DNA from: Xylocopa sonorina
Lineage: Eukaryota > Arthropoda > Insecta > Hymenoptera > Apidae
Assembly (NCBI RefSeq): GCF_050948175.1
Contig: NC_135200.1
Span: forward strand, 8,795,001 to 8,859,000
Length of the DNA stretch: 64,000 nucleotides
Direction: 5' to 3'
Shown here: positions 39,301 to 52,200 of the stretch, one piece after another
Layout: every line of letters starts with the position of its first letter
How positions within the stretch are numbered: position 1 is the stretch's first letter
The notes under the pieces: generated by a model
Told to the model about the DNA's origin: nothing
Seen by the model: only the letters and a program-made list of their open reading frames with translations
Database searches by the model: none
Translations under genes and position numbers: made by a program

Positions 39301-39614
39301 ATATGAAGAGCACAGTGGAAGATGAGAAACTGAAGGACAAGATCAGTGCCAGTGACAAACAGGTTATACTGGATAAATGCAACGACATTATCAAATGGCT
39401 GGATGCCAATCAGTTGGCTGATAAAGAAGAATACGAGCATAAACAAAAAGAGTTGGAAGCAATTTGCAACCCCATTGTTACCAAGTTATATCAGGGTACC
39501 GGCGGTATGCCTGGCGGAATGCCTGGTGGTTTCCCAGGAGCTGGTGGTGCCGCACCAGGAGGTGGCGCTCCTGGCGGTGGTGCCTCTGGACCAACCATCG
39601 AAGAAGTCGACTAA
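36363..39614 (+). CDS. Hsc70-4: Heat shock 70 kDa protein cognate 4 (cytosolic Hsc70)
   Basis: Cytosolic and nuclear ATP-dependent chaperone for folding, clathrin uncoating and protein targeting. Two exons, 36363-36567 and 37864-39614, give 651 aa. The nucleotide-binding domain has all three Hsp70 signatures: IDLGTTYS, IFDLGGGTFDVS and IVLVGGSTRIPKIQK. A substrate-binding domain follows, then a Gly/Met/Pro-rich tail (GGMPGGMPGGFPGAGG) and the cytosolic EEVD end that recruits TPR co-chaperones. The sequence is close to bee Hsc70-4 as I remember it. The 1.3-kb intron after codon 68 separates it from intronless heat-inducible Hsp70 genes. Codon use is more GC-rich than in neighbouring genes, as expected for high expression. 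The promoter carries a heat-shock element. Confidence 0.98.
37512..37583 (-). other. Exon-like piece on the minus strand inside the Hsc70 intron
   Basis: A strong acceptor (TTTTTCATTTCAG) is followed by a 23-codon frame and stop: VIRNASNTSGSLDIK then MLNKLMQR. It would be a phase-0 terminal exon. No upstream partner was found, so it may be chance or part of a nested gene. Confidence 0.2.
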
Positions 39615-40828
39615 ATTGTTACTCGCTTGCCACTGCCCTCTCCATGATTTAATCTTGAGCAGAGGAACTACACTTGAAGAACATAGAATTATTATACAGC
39701 TGCGGTCTTTCGTTCCTCAGTATAATTTATCTAGGTTTTAGATTCTTCCTATGTCACTGTAAAAGTACAGATTTATTTCTTTCGTCCCACCCTGCGTAAA
39801 ACTTGAAAAATAATTTATTCCTATTGATAATCCTTTTTCTACTCAGATTATTTTACAATGCGTAAAGAATAACTTTATTGTACTTATATTCCAATTATAT
39901 GGATAAAAGATCAGTTGTTGATTTTCTATGTTCGAAAAAAAAAAAAACAAAATATAAAACAATCCCCTCAATCTTACAACTGTTGTTTTTAACTTACCAC
40001 CTTACCCAAGCAAGTTAAACGATAAGATAACTAATGTTACATAAAATCAAATTGATTCATTTCAAAATGCGTTGCAATTAGCTTGTTATTAGTTTTCGAT
40101 TAATTTAAATTATTTTATAAATTAATTGAAAAAGAATATTTAGTATTACAAAGTATCCTAACATCTACTTCACATCACAATGAAATAGCCTGTAAGTGTT
40201 ATTAAAGAAATATAACAAATACGTCTTCTGTAAGGATGAAACAGCATGTTGAATCTTGTGAACCGTAGATTGCAAGTTGAAACGTCTGTGAGATGCAGAG
40301 GATGAAGGATTGTCTTGAACTACGATTAGAGAAGGATCAAAAAGTTTATAACATATACTTATAACACAAGAATGTTTGGAAGATAAGTTCGCATTTGTAC
40401 TGTATATAAATTCCATTTACATATTTGTGTTTAACATTTTATCAGCGATATGTATATATACATATTGTATCGTGTATCCTTTATGTTATAAAATAAGAAA
40501 TAACTTTTTTGGATAATTTGGCAATAGAGAATAATGTGCAACGCTTAGTGAAGTTAGTAATAAATGGAATACTTGTCATGAAATTAAATTTTATTTGTGC
40601 AAGCACAACAGATTCGAATGCTACAGAAAACAATTATTTGGCAATAGATAGTCTAATGACGAAAGTTTGATGTATGAACAATATATTATTATACGATATC
40701 CTGTTTCCAACTAGGATAAATTTTCTAACGCATACCTGAAGTAATCTGAAACATAATACGTGACAAAACAATTGAACTGCAAAATTCAAAAATAAGAACG
40801 TGAAGTGCAAGCGTTATCATGAAAGAAA
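39615..40828. other. Hsc70 3' UTR and convergent spacer to RNF10
   Basis: About 1.2 kb, AT-rich, with no supported coding frame. The first several hundred bases are probably Hsc70 3' UTR. Confidence 0.5.
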
Positions 40829-43800
40829 TTAAGATGTATGTGCCATAGTAGTTGCAAACAATACAGTTGATTTTCCTTTTTTCTTTTTCTTTCCACCACC
40901 ATTTTTCTTCGTTTCTAAAACAACAAAAAGTAATTTTAATACAACAATCATCAGTATTACTTTAGTATTACTCTGATTAGAGCTATGAACGGAGACTTTT
41001 AATGGTTATTTTCTTGTGCTATGTTCAGGAGCTGTTAAATTTTATACAGGGTGACTCACTATTCGCGTAACAAATTTTTACAGCTGATACTACACCTCAA
41101 AAGCAACAAAAAAGTTCATATAAACCCCAATCCTGTATAAATTATATAACTATAAAAGACATTTTATTTATACCAACCAAATATCTCAGAAGCTCCAGCA
41201 CAATACAAATACAATTAATTTCAAACTTACCCAATTTCGTTTGCTCTAATGCGACTGCTAAAGCATCGCCAAAACTCCGACTGTACGATGGTACCGCAAC
41301 ATAGTCCTCATCTTCTTCGGTGTTTTGTGAGGACGACTTCATTGTCATATTAGAACCTAGTTTCCCTTGAGTGGAGTTAATTGATGGCCACGCCGATTGC
41401 GATTTTATACGTCTGCCCGTATTTCGCAACATTTCCGCGAATGATGGTCCCGCTTCCTGAACGACATTGTCAGTTTGTTTGGATGCAATAATTTCGTCAA
41501 ATGTGCTTATGGATGGGCTACTAGCTATACTTGAAGCCGTTGTAGATTCTGGTGGCGATGGAACATTATCCCTATAAATATTTATTTATTCGTCATACAG
41601 AAAATTCATCATTGAATTTAAAAAATAAACTTATAATGATAGATTATATATCAGAAATGTATGCATAAGTGTTATATTAACAATATATACGCACTCTGCA
41701 AATAACAATTCCGGCTGCCATTGAGGAAAATGTTGTTGAGAATCAATATGCACGATAGGTGTTGGATACTTTCCCATTCGTTTATTTTCTTCTTCAGTAA
41801 TCTTCTTTTCTCTCTTCCGCTCTTCTCGTTCTCGTTGTTGTCTACGTTTGTGTCTCAATGTCAATTGATCTATAAAATTGTTCATAATATAAATGAAAAT
41901 ATTAATTAAAGCGAAGTATACTTATATTTCGGATAACGAATATAAGAATTACCCTGGAACGAAGATAGAACTTCTTGCGATATAATTGGCGGTTTCAACT
42001 CAATCTCAGCTACCTCAAATTGGCAAGTTAAAGGCAAATGGCATAAATATCTTAATCGACGTCTCAGATCGTCCGTAACACTTCCCCCCTCTTTTTCTAA
42101 AAGTTTTCCCGTTATAATACAAGGAGAATTTTCAAGGCTTCCGTACTGCATTTCCAACATCTTTACATTCATTGCATGAAGATATAAATGTTGTCCATCT
42201 TCCGCTAAAATCCAATATTTTCAACAATTATGTTAAATGTAATTTTCAAACTAACTACATTAAAAATATTATAAAGAGAGAAGTGTAAAAAAATTGAAAA
42301 CCTTGGTAAAAATAAAAGAATTTTTGCGTGCTCGAGGTGGATTGAGCATTTAGGTTTAGCGAGTTTTCCGTTGATTTTAATAATTCTTCATCTAAATTTT
42401 TTGTATTCATTTTTGATGAAGTTTCTTCACAGACGTGTAATTCAGGTTGTTTTTCAATATCATCATTTTCTGCTTGCGTTGTAGTTTCATTCACGGAAAC
42501 GACTTCTACTTCTGACTTTGCCTGCAAAATATTTGCTTCAATGAAGAAGTATAAAATTCTACGAATTCAGTAAAAATGTAGCAGCGAATTAATCTTACCT
42601 TTTGTAATAACTCTTCTTCCCTCCATGAAAGTTCTTCGAGCGCTTGTTCAATGTAACAGTTTTCCGGAGAATCGGGATTATCCGAGAGTTCAAATTTTAA
42701 TTGAATACGTTCACACTCAATGATATTCATGACCTGAATTACAATCCACGACACGAATCACAATTAAGGCTGATGTTCTTTGAATCTTTAGATTTTTAGT
42801 TTTCAGAAGCTTTAACAACTTACATCTTCGGTACTTGCAATGAGAAGTTTCGAATATACTTGGCTACTAACAGTTTCTGAAACTGGGAAAAAGTTTACTG
42901 GATTTTGAGAAACAGTTCCAACGGGCACCGCGAGAAGCGATCCTTTTTCGCGCCGCATCAAACGTAAAGTAACAGCATCCCCTGAACTTAATGTGCTTTG
43001 TGTGATCTCTGTAACGCTGAAATAGAGAGAAAACATTTTATTTTCCAATGAAGAAATTTCATTGAGAAGTACAGTAGAAGCTTGATTATACGAATTGATC
43101 ATGATATGTATTTTTTGGATAATTCCTGAGAAAATTTAAGTAAACAAAACTATCATCTAAATACGAGCGATGCGGCATTCTTAGTGTTACTTAATGTTGT
43201 GATAATTGGTGTTCCGATAATAGAGATTCTACTGTATTATTTAAATACATTCAATGAAATTACCTTTTCAAATCAGATTTTTGAATAGACTCATAACAAA
43301 TAGGACATTTACGCCAAGTCTTATCAGAAAGTGACAAATAATGAAGGATACAAGGCCAACAATAAACATGACCACAACGTGTCATTTTTCCAGCAACCGG
43401 TGAGCATAAACATATTGGGCATGATAAGTTTTCAGAACTATAAAGTTTCTAAACCACAAAATTTCATTATTATAAAAAATACTTTAGATTCGTAGAACTT
43501 TTCACAAACATATTTATAGCTTACAATTTGTTCTACTAATTTCCAATCAACCAGTACATCAGGATCACTTAGATATAACGCATAATTTCCATTAGAAGTT
43601 ACAACAAACTGGCAGCTAAACGACAGAGTAAGATTTATGTTAGATACTACTGATATTACCTATGTAATGTTTATGGTAGTTTCACTGCATGGAGTACCTA
43701 GCTTGCAAGAATTGTTCTTTATTGTACTTATGCCGTTGTATTGGTGGAAGCCATCTGTTACTGTTGCGAGAGAAACCCTTCAATGATTTTCCATGACTCC

Positions 43801-44814
43801 ATGCACCTGAACCACCTTGCATTTCACGTGGTTCATAATGAAAATTCAGCAGATGATTCAAGTTCTGCTTTTTACTTCCTTGGACCACCACTGAGCCAGG
43901 CTCAGCTAATTCTGCTTGGACTACCTATTGATTGATACATTATATTTATAGAGAGGCATCGTCAAACTCGTTATTTAATTTTATACGAAACTTATATCAT
44001 TACTTGTAAGTCCTTACTTTAAGCAAACACAAGTTCTTAATTAAATCTTTTATTAAATCTAAACTAAGCAGTGAATTTTGATATATCAACATAATTCGAT
44101 ATAGAAATTAACCTTGGTATCCTCCTTTGGACCGCCATGATATTGTCCTTTAGGTTTTGGTCTCTTATCAAAATTTTTTGTTTTCTGTACATTGCACTTC
44201 CTTGATTGATCAAATTTTGAGAAACTGCTAGTGCCTGCTGGTTCACGTCGGCGTGAGGTCTTTGGGAAAAGTTTGTTTGTAGCATCTGTGCAAATGATGA
44301 TTCATAATCATCCATATGTTCTTAACGAGCAATTGATATATACATATATATTTTATGAAACAAGAACATAATGCTGCCGTTTCAAAATACAAAATTTCTA
44401 CAACACTGTTGCATTTATTTACTCTTTAACTTAAATACTTTTGTCTTTTGCAAGAAGAAAAAAGAAAATTTTCCACTTTAAATATTAAAGTAAAATATTC
44501 TGTGCACACTTAAGAGTATATGATATACGATCTTGGACTTAAGAGATTATATAATTCAAGGATTTTCCTTGAAAAATACTGCGAATCATTGGACAACGCA
44601 ATTACAAGCCGAAACAAAAACATTTACGAAAATAGGAACGCACGAACTTGAAATTGTTTTTTTTTTTGCACGAAGTTCGCAAGGTATGACGTCAGCTAAA
44701 AGATGACGTCCTTATCGATAGCAAACGATATTTGGACGACGCACCTTGAGTCTTTTTAGCATCAGCAGGAACCCCCTTTACGGAGGATTGCGGAAATTTT
44801 GTGTTTTTTTCCAT
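40829..44814 (-). CDS. RING finger protein 10 (RNF10), E3 ubiquitin ligase
   Basis: RNF10 is an E3 ubiquitin ligase; in mammals it ubiquitinates 40S ribosomal proteins of stalled ribosomes. Twelve exons in transcript order: 44745-44814, 44113-44285, 43698-43924, 43525-43615, 43264-43448, 42824-43016, 42599-42733, 42302-42521, 41953-42204, 41695-41869, 41231-41571 and 40829-40914; 715 aa. The Ser/Lys-rich N-terminus leads to NLNHLLNFHYEPRE and LQASCQFVVTS, both typical of RNF10. The C3HC4 RING is complete (CPICLCSPVAG, CGHVYCWPCILHYLSL, KCPIC). FYFYQAEDGQHLYLHAMNV and the Lys-rich end finishing VLFATTMAHTS also match. Exon 1 was found by its ATG at 44814 and GTGCGT donor; it joins exon 2 only in the RNF10 frame. 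A separate in-frame ATG at 44315 belongs to another frame. Confidence 0.93.
41045..41139. repeat. Dispersed repeat in RNF10 intron
   Basis: Starts TACAGGGTGACTCACTATTC and ends CCTGTATA, with short inverted ends (TACAGG / CCTGTA). About 48 bases match the repeat at 29242-29315 in reverse complement, with about 8 differences. It lies in the last intron of RNF10. Confidence 0.6.
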
Positions 44815-45572
44815 TTTCGGCACGAATGCGTTCGTGCTGTATTCCAGAGCGGTCGAGGCTACGGTCTCCTCCGTATGGAGAAACAGTGTATTTCTGCAGG
44901 CCCTTCATCTTCTTCAATAAGCCATGTTTCTTTATCGTCAAAGGTGAAGAAAAAATCCTTCAAGTCGCCGATAATCCACGGCCGATGTAACGGTATAAGG
45001 TGAACACAAATACGTCTGTAACAGAGCGGGTGCTCTGTCTCGCCCTTCTCGTCGCAAACGACGATCTTCCGAATCCCCTGGCACTACGGCCAAAATCGGT
45101 CGCGATCTCGTCGCTATGATGGCGACGAAACTAATGACTTGCGCAAGCGGAAGTAAGACGCGGCGCACAACGACTACTCGAATAATGTAAACACTACGTT
45201 CGAACGATAAGTCGCAGGTTTTGCCAGGGATTCGGAGTTCCGTTCGCTTCTATAGACGCTTGACAAAAATAATACAAGTGTATATTAATACGAGTATATT
45301 TGAACTCTAACGCTATACTCTGTCACATGATGTAACCGTATCTAGCTTCCGCCGTTTGAAAATCTACCTGTGCGATGACAATTCCGCGAATTGCCTCGTA
45401 TTGCACGCTACGCTAAATATTGCGCAGTTAATAAGTGTTGTTACGCATTGTTATGTTATTAAGCTATTTCCGACTGATAATGAGACTATTCTTAATGTAA
45501 TAGGGCGTTATGGGACAGAGGGAGTTCTAATTTCGTTTGTATAAATTATTCAATGTATTATTCGCGCAAAGT

Positions 45573-45630
45573 AACATCCCAATTTTGTCACAGTAAGAGC
45601 ACTGTGATGTTACTTGTGCCGTGTGACATC
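45573..45630 (+). repeat. Direct repeat, left copy, flanking palindromic element B
   Basis: About 55 bases containing AATTTTGTCACAGTAAGAGC and ending GTGTGACATC. It matches 46148-46197 in the same orientation with only a few differences. Confidence 0.75.
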
Positions 45631-45701
45631 ACTTCCGTACCCATCTACGTCCGACTCACCGATGTTTGTGATGGCACGCGGTAACAGCATGTTCTGGGAC
45701 T

Positions 45702-46095
45702 ACCTTAGTGATAAAAGAGAGAAAGATATATAAGAAAGCTATAAGAAAGAGTGAGATAGTTGCTACCGACACTTTTCTCGAACTCCTTGCCCCATCGCTG
45801 TAAAAAGTGCTCAAACTGGTCGCACATCGTTATCGACAGCGAAATAAACTACTGAAGAACTAGCGCCATCTCTGAGGAAAGTACTGAAACTAATTCCCGA
45901 CTAGTTCAGCGCTTCTCAAGCAGATGGCGCTAGTTCTTCAGTAGTTCACTTCGCTATCGATAACGATGTGCGACCAGTTTGAGCACTTTTTACAGAGATG
46001 GCGCCATGGGTTCTAGAGGAGGGTCCGTTTCATCTGTCTCACTCTTTCCTATAGCTTTCATATATATCTTTCTCTCTCTCTTACCTCTAAAGCGG
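45702..46095. mobile_element. Palindromic MITE-like element, copy B
   Basis: About 394 bases homologous to copy A at 29474-29873. It shares the purine-rich terminal arm (GAAAGATATATAAGAAAGC), the GCCATCT / AGATGGC motifs and the arms AGTTCACTTCGCTATCGATA and GAGCACTTTTTACAGAGATG. The two copies are clearly diverged, and the outer left terminus of B is less conserved. No coding capacity. Confidence 0.8.
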
Positions 46096-46147
46096 CAAAT
46101 ATAAAATAAATTAGAATAAAACAGTTGAAATATACATCCTGACAACA

Positions 46148-46197
46148 CAATTTTGTCAGAGTAAGATCACTGTGATGTCCCTTGCGCCGTGTGACAT
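46148..46197 (+). repeat. Direct repeat, right copy, flanking palindromic element B
   Basis: Contains AATTTTGTCAGAGTAAGATC and ends GTGTGACATT, in direct orientation with 45573-45630. The two copies bracket element B at about 50-70 bases from each end. Confidence 0.75.
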
Positions 46198-46702
46198 TAT
46201 ATATTTATATTATTTATAAATAATATGTATTAAAAAAAAAGTAGAAGAAATGATTGATGAAAGAAAGCAATGATTGAAAAGAAAAAATACTATGGTTATG
46301 TGGTCAAATTACATATATGTTTAAATGTAATGCACACAGAATAAATGTAATGTTATCTTCATAAAAAATTGGCAATAAATAAGATAACTTCCTTCGGCTT
46401 CAATTCTGTTGTTAAACACGTATAATCAGTTTTGCGAAGTTACCCTAGGGAGTGTGAATTTCAGCGCCAAACTAAACGTTTGTTTTAGCCTAGGTATCTG
46501 TGAAAATGTTTTCATCGTATATTTTTCAAAAAAAGGCGAACATTTATCTTCATTGTCGATTATTGTGTGCGAAATGAAAATAAAATACAGTTTTATTAAG
46601 CACAAAGTACAAAAATCTCTCTGTTAAAAAGTGCCAACATATAATATATAACCTGTTGTATACATATATTTCTACTTTAAACTATCCACTTTTGTCGGTC
46701 AA

Positions 46703-48213
46703 ATGTTTACCTCGTTAATTACAATTAATCGTACATTAACAACCGCTGCAAGATGCAAACGGCGAGTTGTAGTAACAGGAATGGGAGTTGTTTGTCCCCT
46801 TGGAGTTGGGACACAAAATGCCTGGCAATCCCTTATTGATTCTAAGTCAGGTATTACCAAGTTAACTGATCAGGAATACGACAAATTACCTTGCAAAGTA
46901 GGTAAGTATTTCAGTGAACTTTAACTTCCCTTTATTTCTCTGTCTTTCAAAATAAAGTAAATCGTATGTTCTTTTGTTAATAAAATGTAATAGAATATTT
47001 AATTAATTTTTGTCAGCTGCATTTGTACCTAAAAAGGAAACCGATCCCGATGGATTGGATATGAATTCATATTTTACCAAAAGTGAATTGCGGACAATGT
47101 GTCCAGCCACTGTTTATGCCTTGATAGCCACTGAGGAGGCTTTAGAAGATGCAAAGTGGAAACCAACAGATGAAACGCATAAACGAGATACCGGTGTAGC
47201 AGTGGGAATTGGGATGATAGATTTGGTCGATGTATGCACAACATATGAAGCCATGAAAAAAGGATATAACAAAGTTAGCCCATACTTTGTGCCAAGAATA
47301 TTGCCAAATATGGCTGCAGGGAACATTAGTATTAAGTATGGTTTTCGTGGTCCAAATCATTCTGTATCAACAGCATGTGCAACTGGGGCACATGCAATTG
47401 GTATTATATAAGTTTTAATGAAAACATTTTATATTTCCCTACAGTATAGTTAAATAATGCATGTAACTTCTAGGTGATGCATTTCGCTTTATCCGTGGTG
47501 GGGAGACAAGCGTAATGGTTTGCGGTGGAGCAGAAGCGTGCATTAGTCCCCTTGCTATAGCTGCTTTTTGTAGACTACGGGCATTAAGCACTAGCAAAAA
47601 TGATTTTCCGTATGAAGCATCACGACCGTTCGATAAAGACAGGGATGGATTTGTCATGGGAGAAGGTGCCGCCATACTAGTACTGGAGGAATTAAATCAT
47701 GCACTCGAAAGAAAAGCCAATATTTATGCAGAAGTATTAGGATACGGATTGTCCGGCGATGCGGCACATTTAACTGCACCTAGCGAGGATGGTACCGGTG
47801 CTATATTAGCTATGGATAGAGCAGTAAAAGATGCTGGTATAGAAACCGTGGATATCACTTTTATTAATGCACACGCCACGTCAACTCCGTTGGGCGATGC
47901 CATTGAATTGAAAGCTATAGAATCGTTTATGGGACAACACAGTAAAAACGTAACTGTCTCCAGTACGAAAGGTGCCCACGGTCATTTGCTAGGAGCAGCA
48001 GGGAATTTGGAAGCCGTGTTTACTATTCTTGCAATAAAAAACGGCATAATCCCGCCAACGTTAAATTTACATAATTTAGATACGGAAACGTTGCTAAATT
48101 TTGCTCCTAATACAAAGAAAATTTGGTCCGCTTCGGAACGTATAGCTTTGAAAAATGCTTTTGGTTTTGGAGGAACAAATGCATGCTTATGCTTTGGACA
48201 ATACAACGAATGA
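46703..48213 (+). CDS. 3-oxoacyl-[acyl-carrier-protein] synthase, mitochondrial (KAS II, OXSM)
   Basis: Condensing enzyme of mitochondrial type II fatty acid synthesis, needed to make the lipoic acid precursor. Three exons: 46703-46901, 47017-47400 and 47474-48213; 440 aa. A basic N-terminal presequence (MFTSLITINRTLTTAARCKR) precedes the KAS fold start VVVTGMGVVCPLGVG. The Cys-His-His triad is complete: Cys187 in TACATGAHAIG, His in NAHATSTPLGD and His in GAHGHLLGAAG. The C-terminal GFGGTNAC block is present. The first ATG in the exon, which opens the presequence, is taken as the start. Confidence 0.96.
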
Positions 48214-49291
48214 GATGACTATTAAGCTAAAACTATTTTAAGAGCAAGCATAATAGCACACAACATTACTTAAACTAGTCATTCCTTAATGTACATTAAT
48301 TAATACATACATCGCATCTGGAAAAAAACATGTGCATAATTCAACTTATTTTTTATAACATAAAGTGTAGCTACATTGAGCAGTTTTTTAAACAATTATA
48401 CTCTAATGATTTAAAGACTTTAATTTTTTATTGTAATGTATAAAGTATGAAACTCGTGTAATATACCGTGTAAAAAAAAAAAGAGTAAAATGTTTTATAT
48501 TCTATTATTGTATAAAACTGTACAGAAAAATACAGAAAAAAATGTAACTTTTGGAATAATATAATACATAATGGAATGCAATAGTTATTTTGTTATTAAT
48601 TTTTAATACTTTCCTATTATATCATTATTACAACATTTACATTCATTTTACAGAAAAACAAATCATAATTTTTGCCTTCAAAAAAATAAAATCCTCTTAA
48701 AGGTATGTAGTAATTAATGAATTTAATTTTGTATACAATTGTTTGCTACGTGCAATTGATCGTGATTTGTCATGTTCTTTTATGGCTTATACATACATGC
48801 TCATAAAAATTGTTATTTCATTATACAAGCATATAGAAATCAGTCTCATTTAACTCTGAACACTGACAATATACTCTTTGTATGCAGGTGTGCATCAATC
48901 CGACAATTTATATCATTTTTTAATCCAGTTTTCAAAGTTAACGTTCGACTATATGATGTATTTTAATTTAATTAATTTACTATTACAATTTTTCATCTAC
49001 AAATGTCTTTTATTTTTTATGAATTCAGCTGCATAAAATTCAACTTATAATTGTTTCTTGGTACCTCTAGTTTATTAGATGCATTTCTTTGCTTACAGAT
49101 AAACCATACCATATGATGTTTTTATGATGTACATCTTCAACGATATTTTATTCACAATAGGAAGGTTGACATCCAATGACAGTTATCCGAAACACGTCTA
49201 TTGCACTCCTGTTTTCTTTTCTACTGGCAGTAAATCAATGTAAAAAAAGAAAGATCGTATCCTATTAAGTAACTGTACCTAGTAGGAATTC
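48214..49291. other. Convergent spacer, OXSM and GGNBP2 3' ends
   Basis: About 1.1 kb of AT-rich sequence with no supported coding region. Confidence 0.5.
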
Positions 49292-52200
49292 TTAATTAGG
49301 AATGGTAAAGGGTTTGTGATGGCTGCATAAAATAGCAAAACGTTTTCTAAGCGTTTGACGAAGTTCTTGTCGTTTCTCAAGAACTTGGCACATTCGAGAT
49401 TTAAATTCCTGTACTTCCTCTGCTGGGATATAACTGTCTTTTTCTTCATCGCCTGATAAATAGGAATCCTAAAAGTAACCAAATCGTTTCGGAAATGGAG
49501 CAACGTCTCTGCGTCTAATAACTGGACAACAACAAACTATTTCTTTAAACTTACTTCTAACATTTGTGTAAGGGTTAAACCACCACCCCTTTCCTTTAAC
49601 AAAGAGATACTAGAACTGGAATGAACAAGTTTATCAGATGGTCGTATATCGTGACAATCTCTTTCGTGATTGCAACATCCGTCACTGCAAGCTACTTCCG
49701 ATCCTTCCGGAGTACTGGGAAGGGAAGAACTGCTAATATTATGTTCCGAAGAGTAACCACAATCTTGTGACGATTGTTCACTCGAGGAACGACTCTTCCT
49801 TTCCGAGATTGAGAATTCAAAACGTTTTTTCATTTCTATCCACATGTTGCATCGTTTACTTGGTTTTCCTATCCAAGCATCCACTATTTCTTTAGCCATT
49901 GGATCTTTACAGTGTTCTAAATTGTGCCAGTGGTCACTTTCAATCTTCTCCGAAAGATCCTGCACGTATTGAACGATATATTTACATTTTATAACATGCA
50001 TTGAACGATACTTGGAATATGCATCGAGTTATTAAGCTATTACCTTACACGATTCACACGCGTCAAATAATTCTTCTTCGGAAAGATTCTTGACGTGTGT
50101 ATTACTCTTTTTCGTTTGATTTGTAGCAATTTTGGTCTTCGGTTCCGAAGAACCCTTTTTAATTGTATTTTTTTGCGTGTTTGACGATTTTTTAGGGAAT
50201 GCTAATTGTGTTTGACTTTGTGATCGCGATATACTAGATTTTGATTTTTTTACACAATCTGGACATTTACATGTTGGTGGTCCCTTATTTTTTGGATCTA
50301 ATACTTGTAACTGAAATGGACAGAAAACAATTGTCATATACATTTACACACGCATAGCCATTAAACACAAAGATTTATATAATAATTCATTTACCTTATG
50401 TTGATCTATATTTTGTGTTGTGGGTTTTGAATCCGCACAAATACAAGGAGCGTCACTATTACCATTTTGCCTTTTGTTTGAACACTGATAATAATTAAAT
50501 TATATAATATTAAATAGACCTATCAGTTTGGAAAATTCAAATTTACGAATAATGACATACATCACATGTATTTTCTTTTTCTTCTGTCTCATATCGACGT
50601 TCTTTCTTCTTTTTGCGTTTCAAACGTAACTTTTCTCGTCGTTGTTGTTTCGCTATTTCTTCTCTCGTTAATTCTTCGTAAAGAAGTTCTAATTGAGATA
50701 TACCTTGCTTAACCTCTACGGCCATCTATAAAGAAATATATAACCATTTACGAAAAGAGTTTATTAATTTAATAACATTTTATAAATTCTATCGATTTGT
50801 TTATGTACTTGAAAATTCCTAGACAATGCGTCGACTGCAACAGCAGCTAACACCTTGCATACAGTTTCTTCTTCCCTTAATCGTCTATGAACTTTATGCA
50901 AACGTTCAGCTACACACATTCCTAAACATGTAAGTACCTCTTCCTGAGCAATTTCCAACGTTTTCGCGTGTCGTTCTCTATAATTTGAAGCTTACTTTAT
51001 GATTGACTTTCAAAATAACATTATAAAAAAAATCTTACGAATATCATTTATACCTTCCCATGAGTTCTGGTTGCGTACGTCCAATAAGATCACCCATATA
51101 ACGCGGATTTGTAGGTATATGCACGTGTCTGTCTCGTATACAACGTCTGATTCCAGAATATAAAGAGGCAACATAGCCTTTTTCTTTTTCTGGTTCAGGT
51201 TCAGTTGTTAACAATGAAAATGCTAACAATACCTTTGTACGACATTCGCCACAAAATCTGTTATAACAGATATTATAAATAAAACTTTTATACGCAATAT
51301 TACAAGAATTTAAAAAATTTATTTAAATCAAACCTACCGATGTTTACGTAAGTATGTATCCAAAGTAGCTTCAAGGGTATCACTCTCGATCAGGGCAAGT
51401 TCAAGGCGACATGAATGATCCATACAATCCCACACTTCTTTCCATGCACTTGGAGGAGGTCTCATACGTTGTATTTCTAACGAGTGTAATACACATCTCC
51501 GTGACTTTTTATTTCTGGGTTGACCTTCAACTAAACTGTTTAATCTAGTACTATAAAAGAGTATTAAAATAATTATATTTATATATGAAAGCGATGCATC
51601 AAATGCATTTGCTACAGCAATGAAATTATTCTAAATTTATCATTTTTATTCATTCGAGTAGTTTAATGGTTCCTGAGAATTTGTGAATGATTGAGAATGA
51701 CAATACTATAACAATTACAATAACAATTAGATGTATTTATAAAAATATGATTTGAACCTTTCAAATGATTTTAAAAAAATTACAATTTTTAAAATATATT
51801 ATTGTTGCAGCAAATAAACAATGTCTTTATTTTATTACCTATGACCTTGTAAGATTGTACAAAGTAATTGTGGCGATTCCAAAACCTCATCCTTTATTGA
51901 TAATAAACCTTCGGGAGTAATTACTAAAGGATCTAATGCCGGATGTCCGGATTTCATGAGGTCATAGAATAATCTTTCGACACTATTTATATGAAATACC
52001 AATTAATATAAATAATTGATAAATTAACTGCATATGTACACTTATTTAAATCTTTTATTATACCTTCTTCTGCAACCAACGCATGGTACAGCTTGGCCCA
52101 AAATTGCAAGCATGTCCTTGCATGTTACTTCAAATGAAGCCTTTATCTCTTCCTTCGTAAGCATACTAAGTTTTCTAGTGAATTCGTCAAGTTCTTTACC

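Larger units (their letters stand above)
44815..46702. other. Divergent intergenic region between RNF10 and OXSM
   Basis: About 1.9 kb. The RNF10-proximal half is moderately GC-rich and should hold its promoter. The middle holds palindromic element copy B and its flanking direct repeats. Frames here (for example minus strand 44938-45168) show no family similarity. Confidence 0.5.

Noticed and set aside
38583..39446. Two long minus-strand frames opposite Hsc70 exon 2
   Set aside because: Shadow frames caused by the codon bias of the highly expressed Hsc70 gene; no family similarity.
44064..44315. An 83-residue minus-strand frame starting at an ATG and reading through RNF10 exon 2
   Set aside because: It is in a different frame from the conserved RNF10 sequence and does not continue into exon 3. 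Exon 1 at 44745-44814 joins exon 2 only in the RNF10 frame.
44938..45168. A 76-codon minus-strand frame upstream of RNF10 exon 1
   Set aside because: It contains no RNF10-like sequence and does not join exon 1 in frame; probably promoter DNA.
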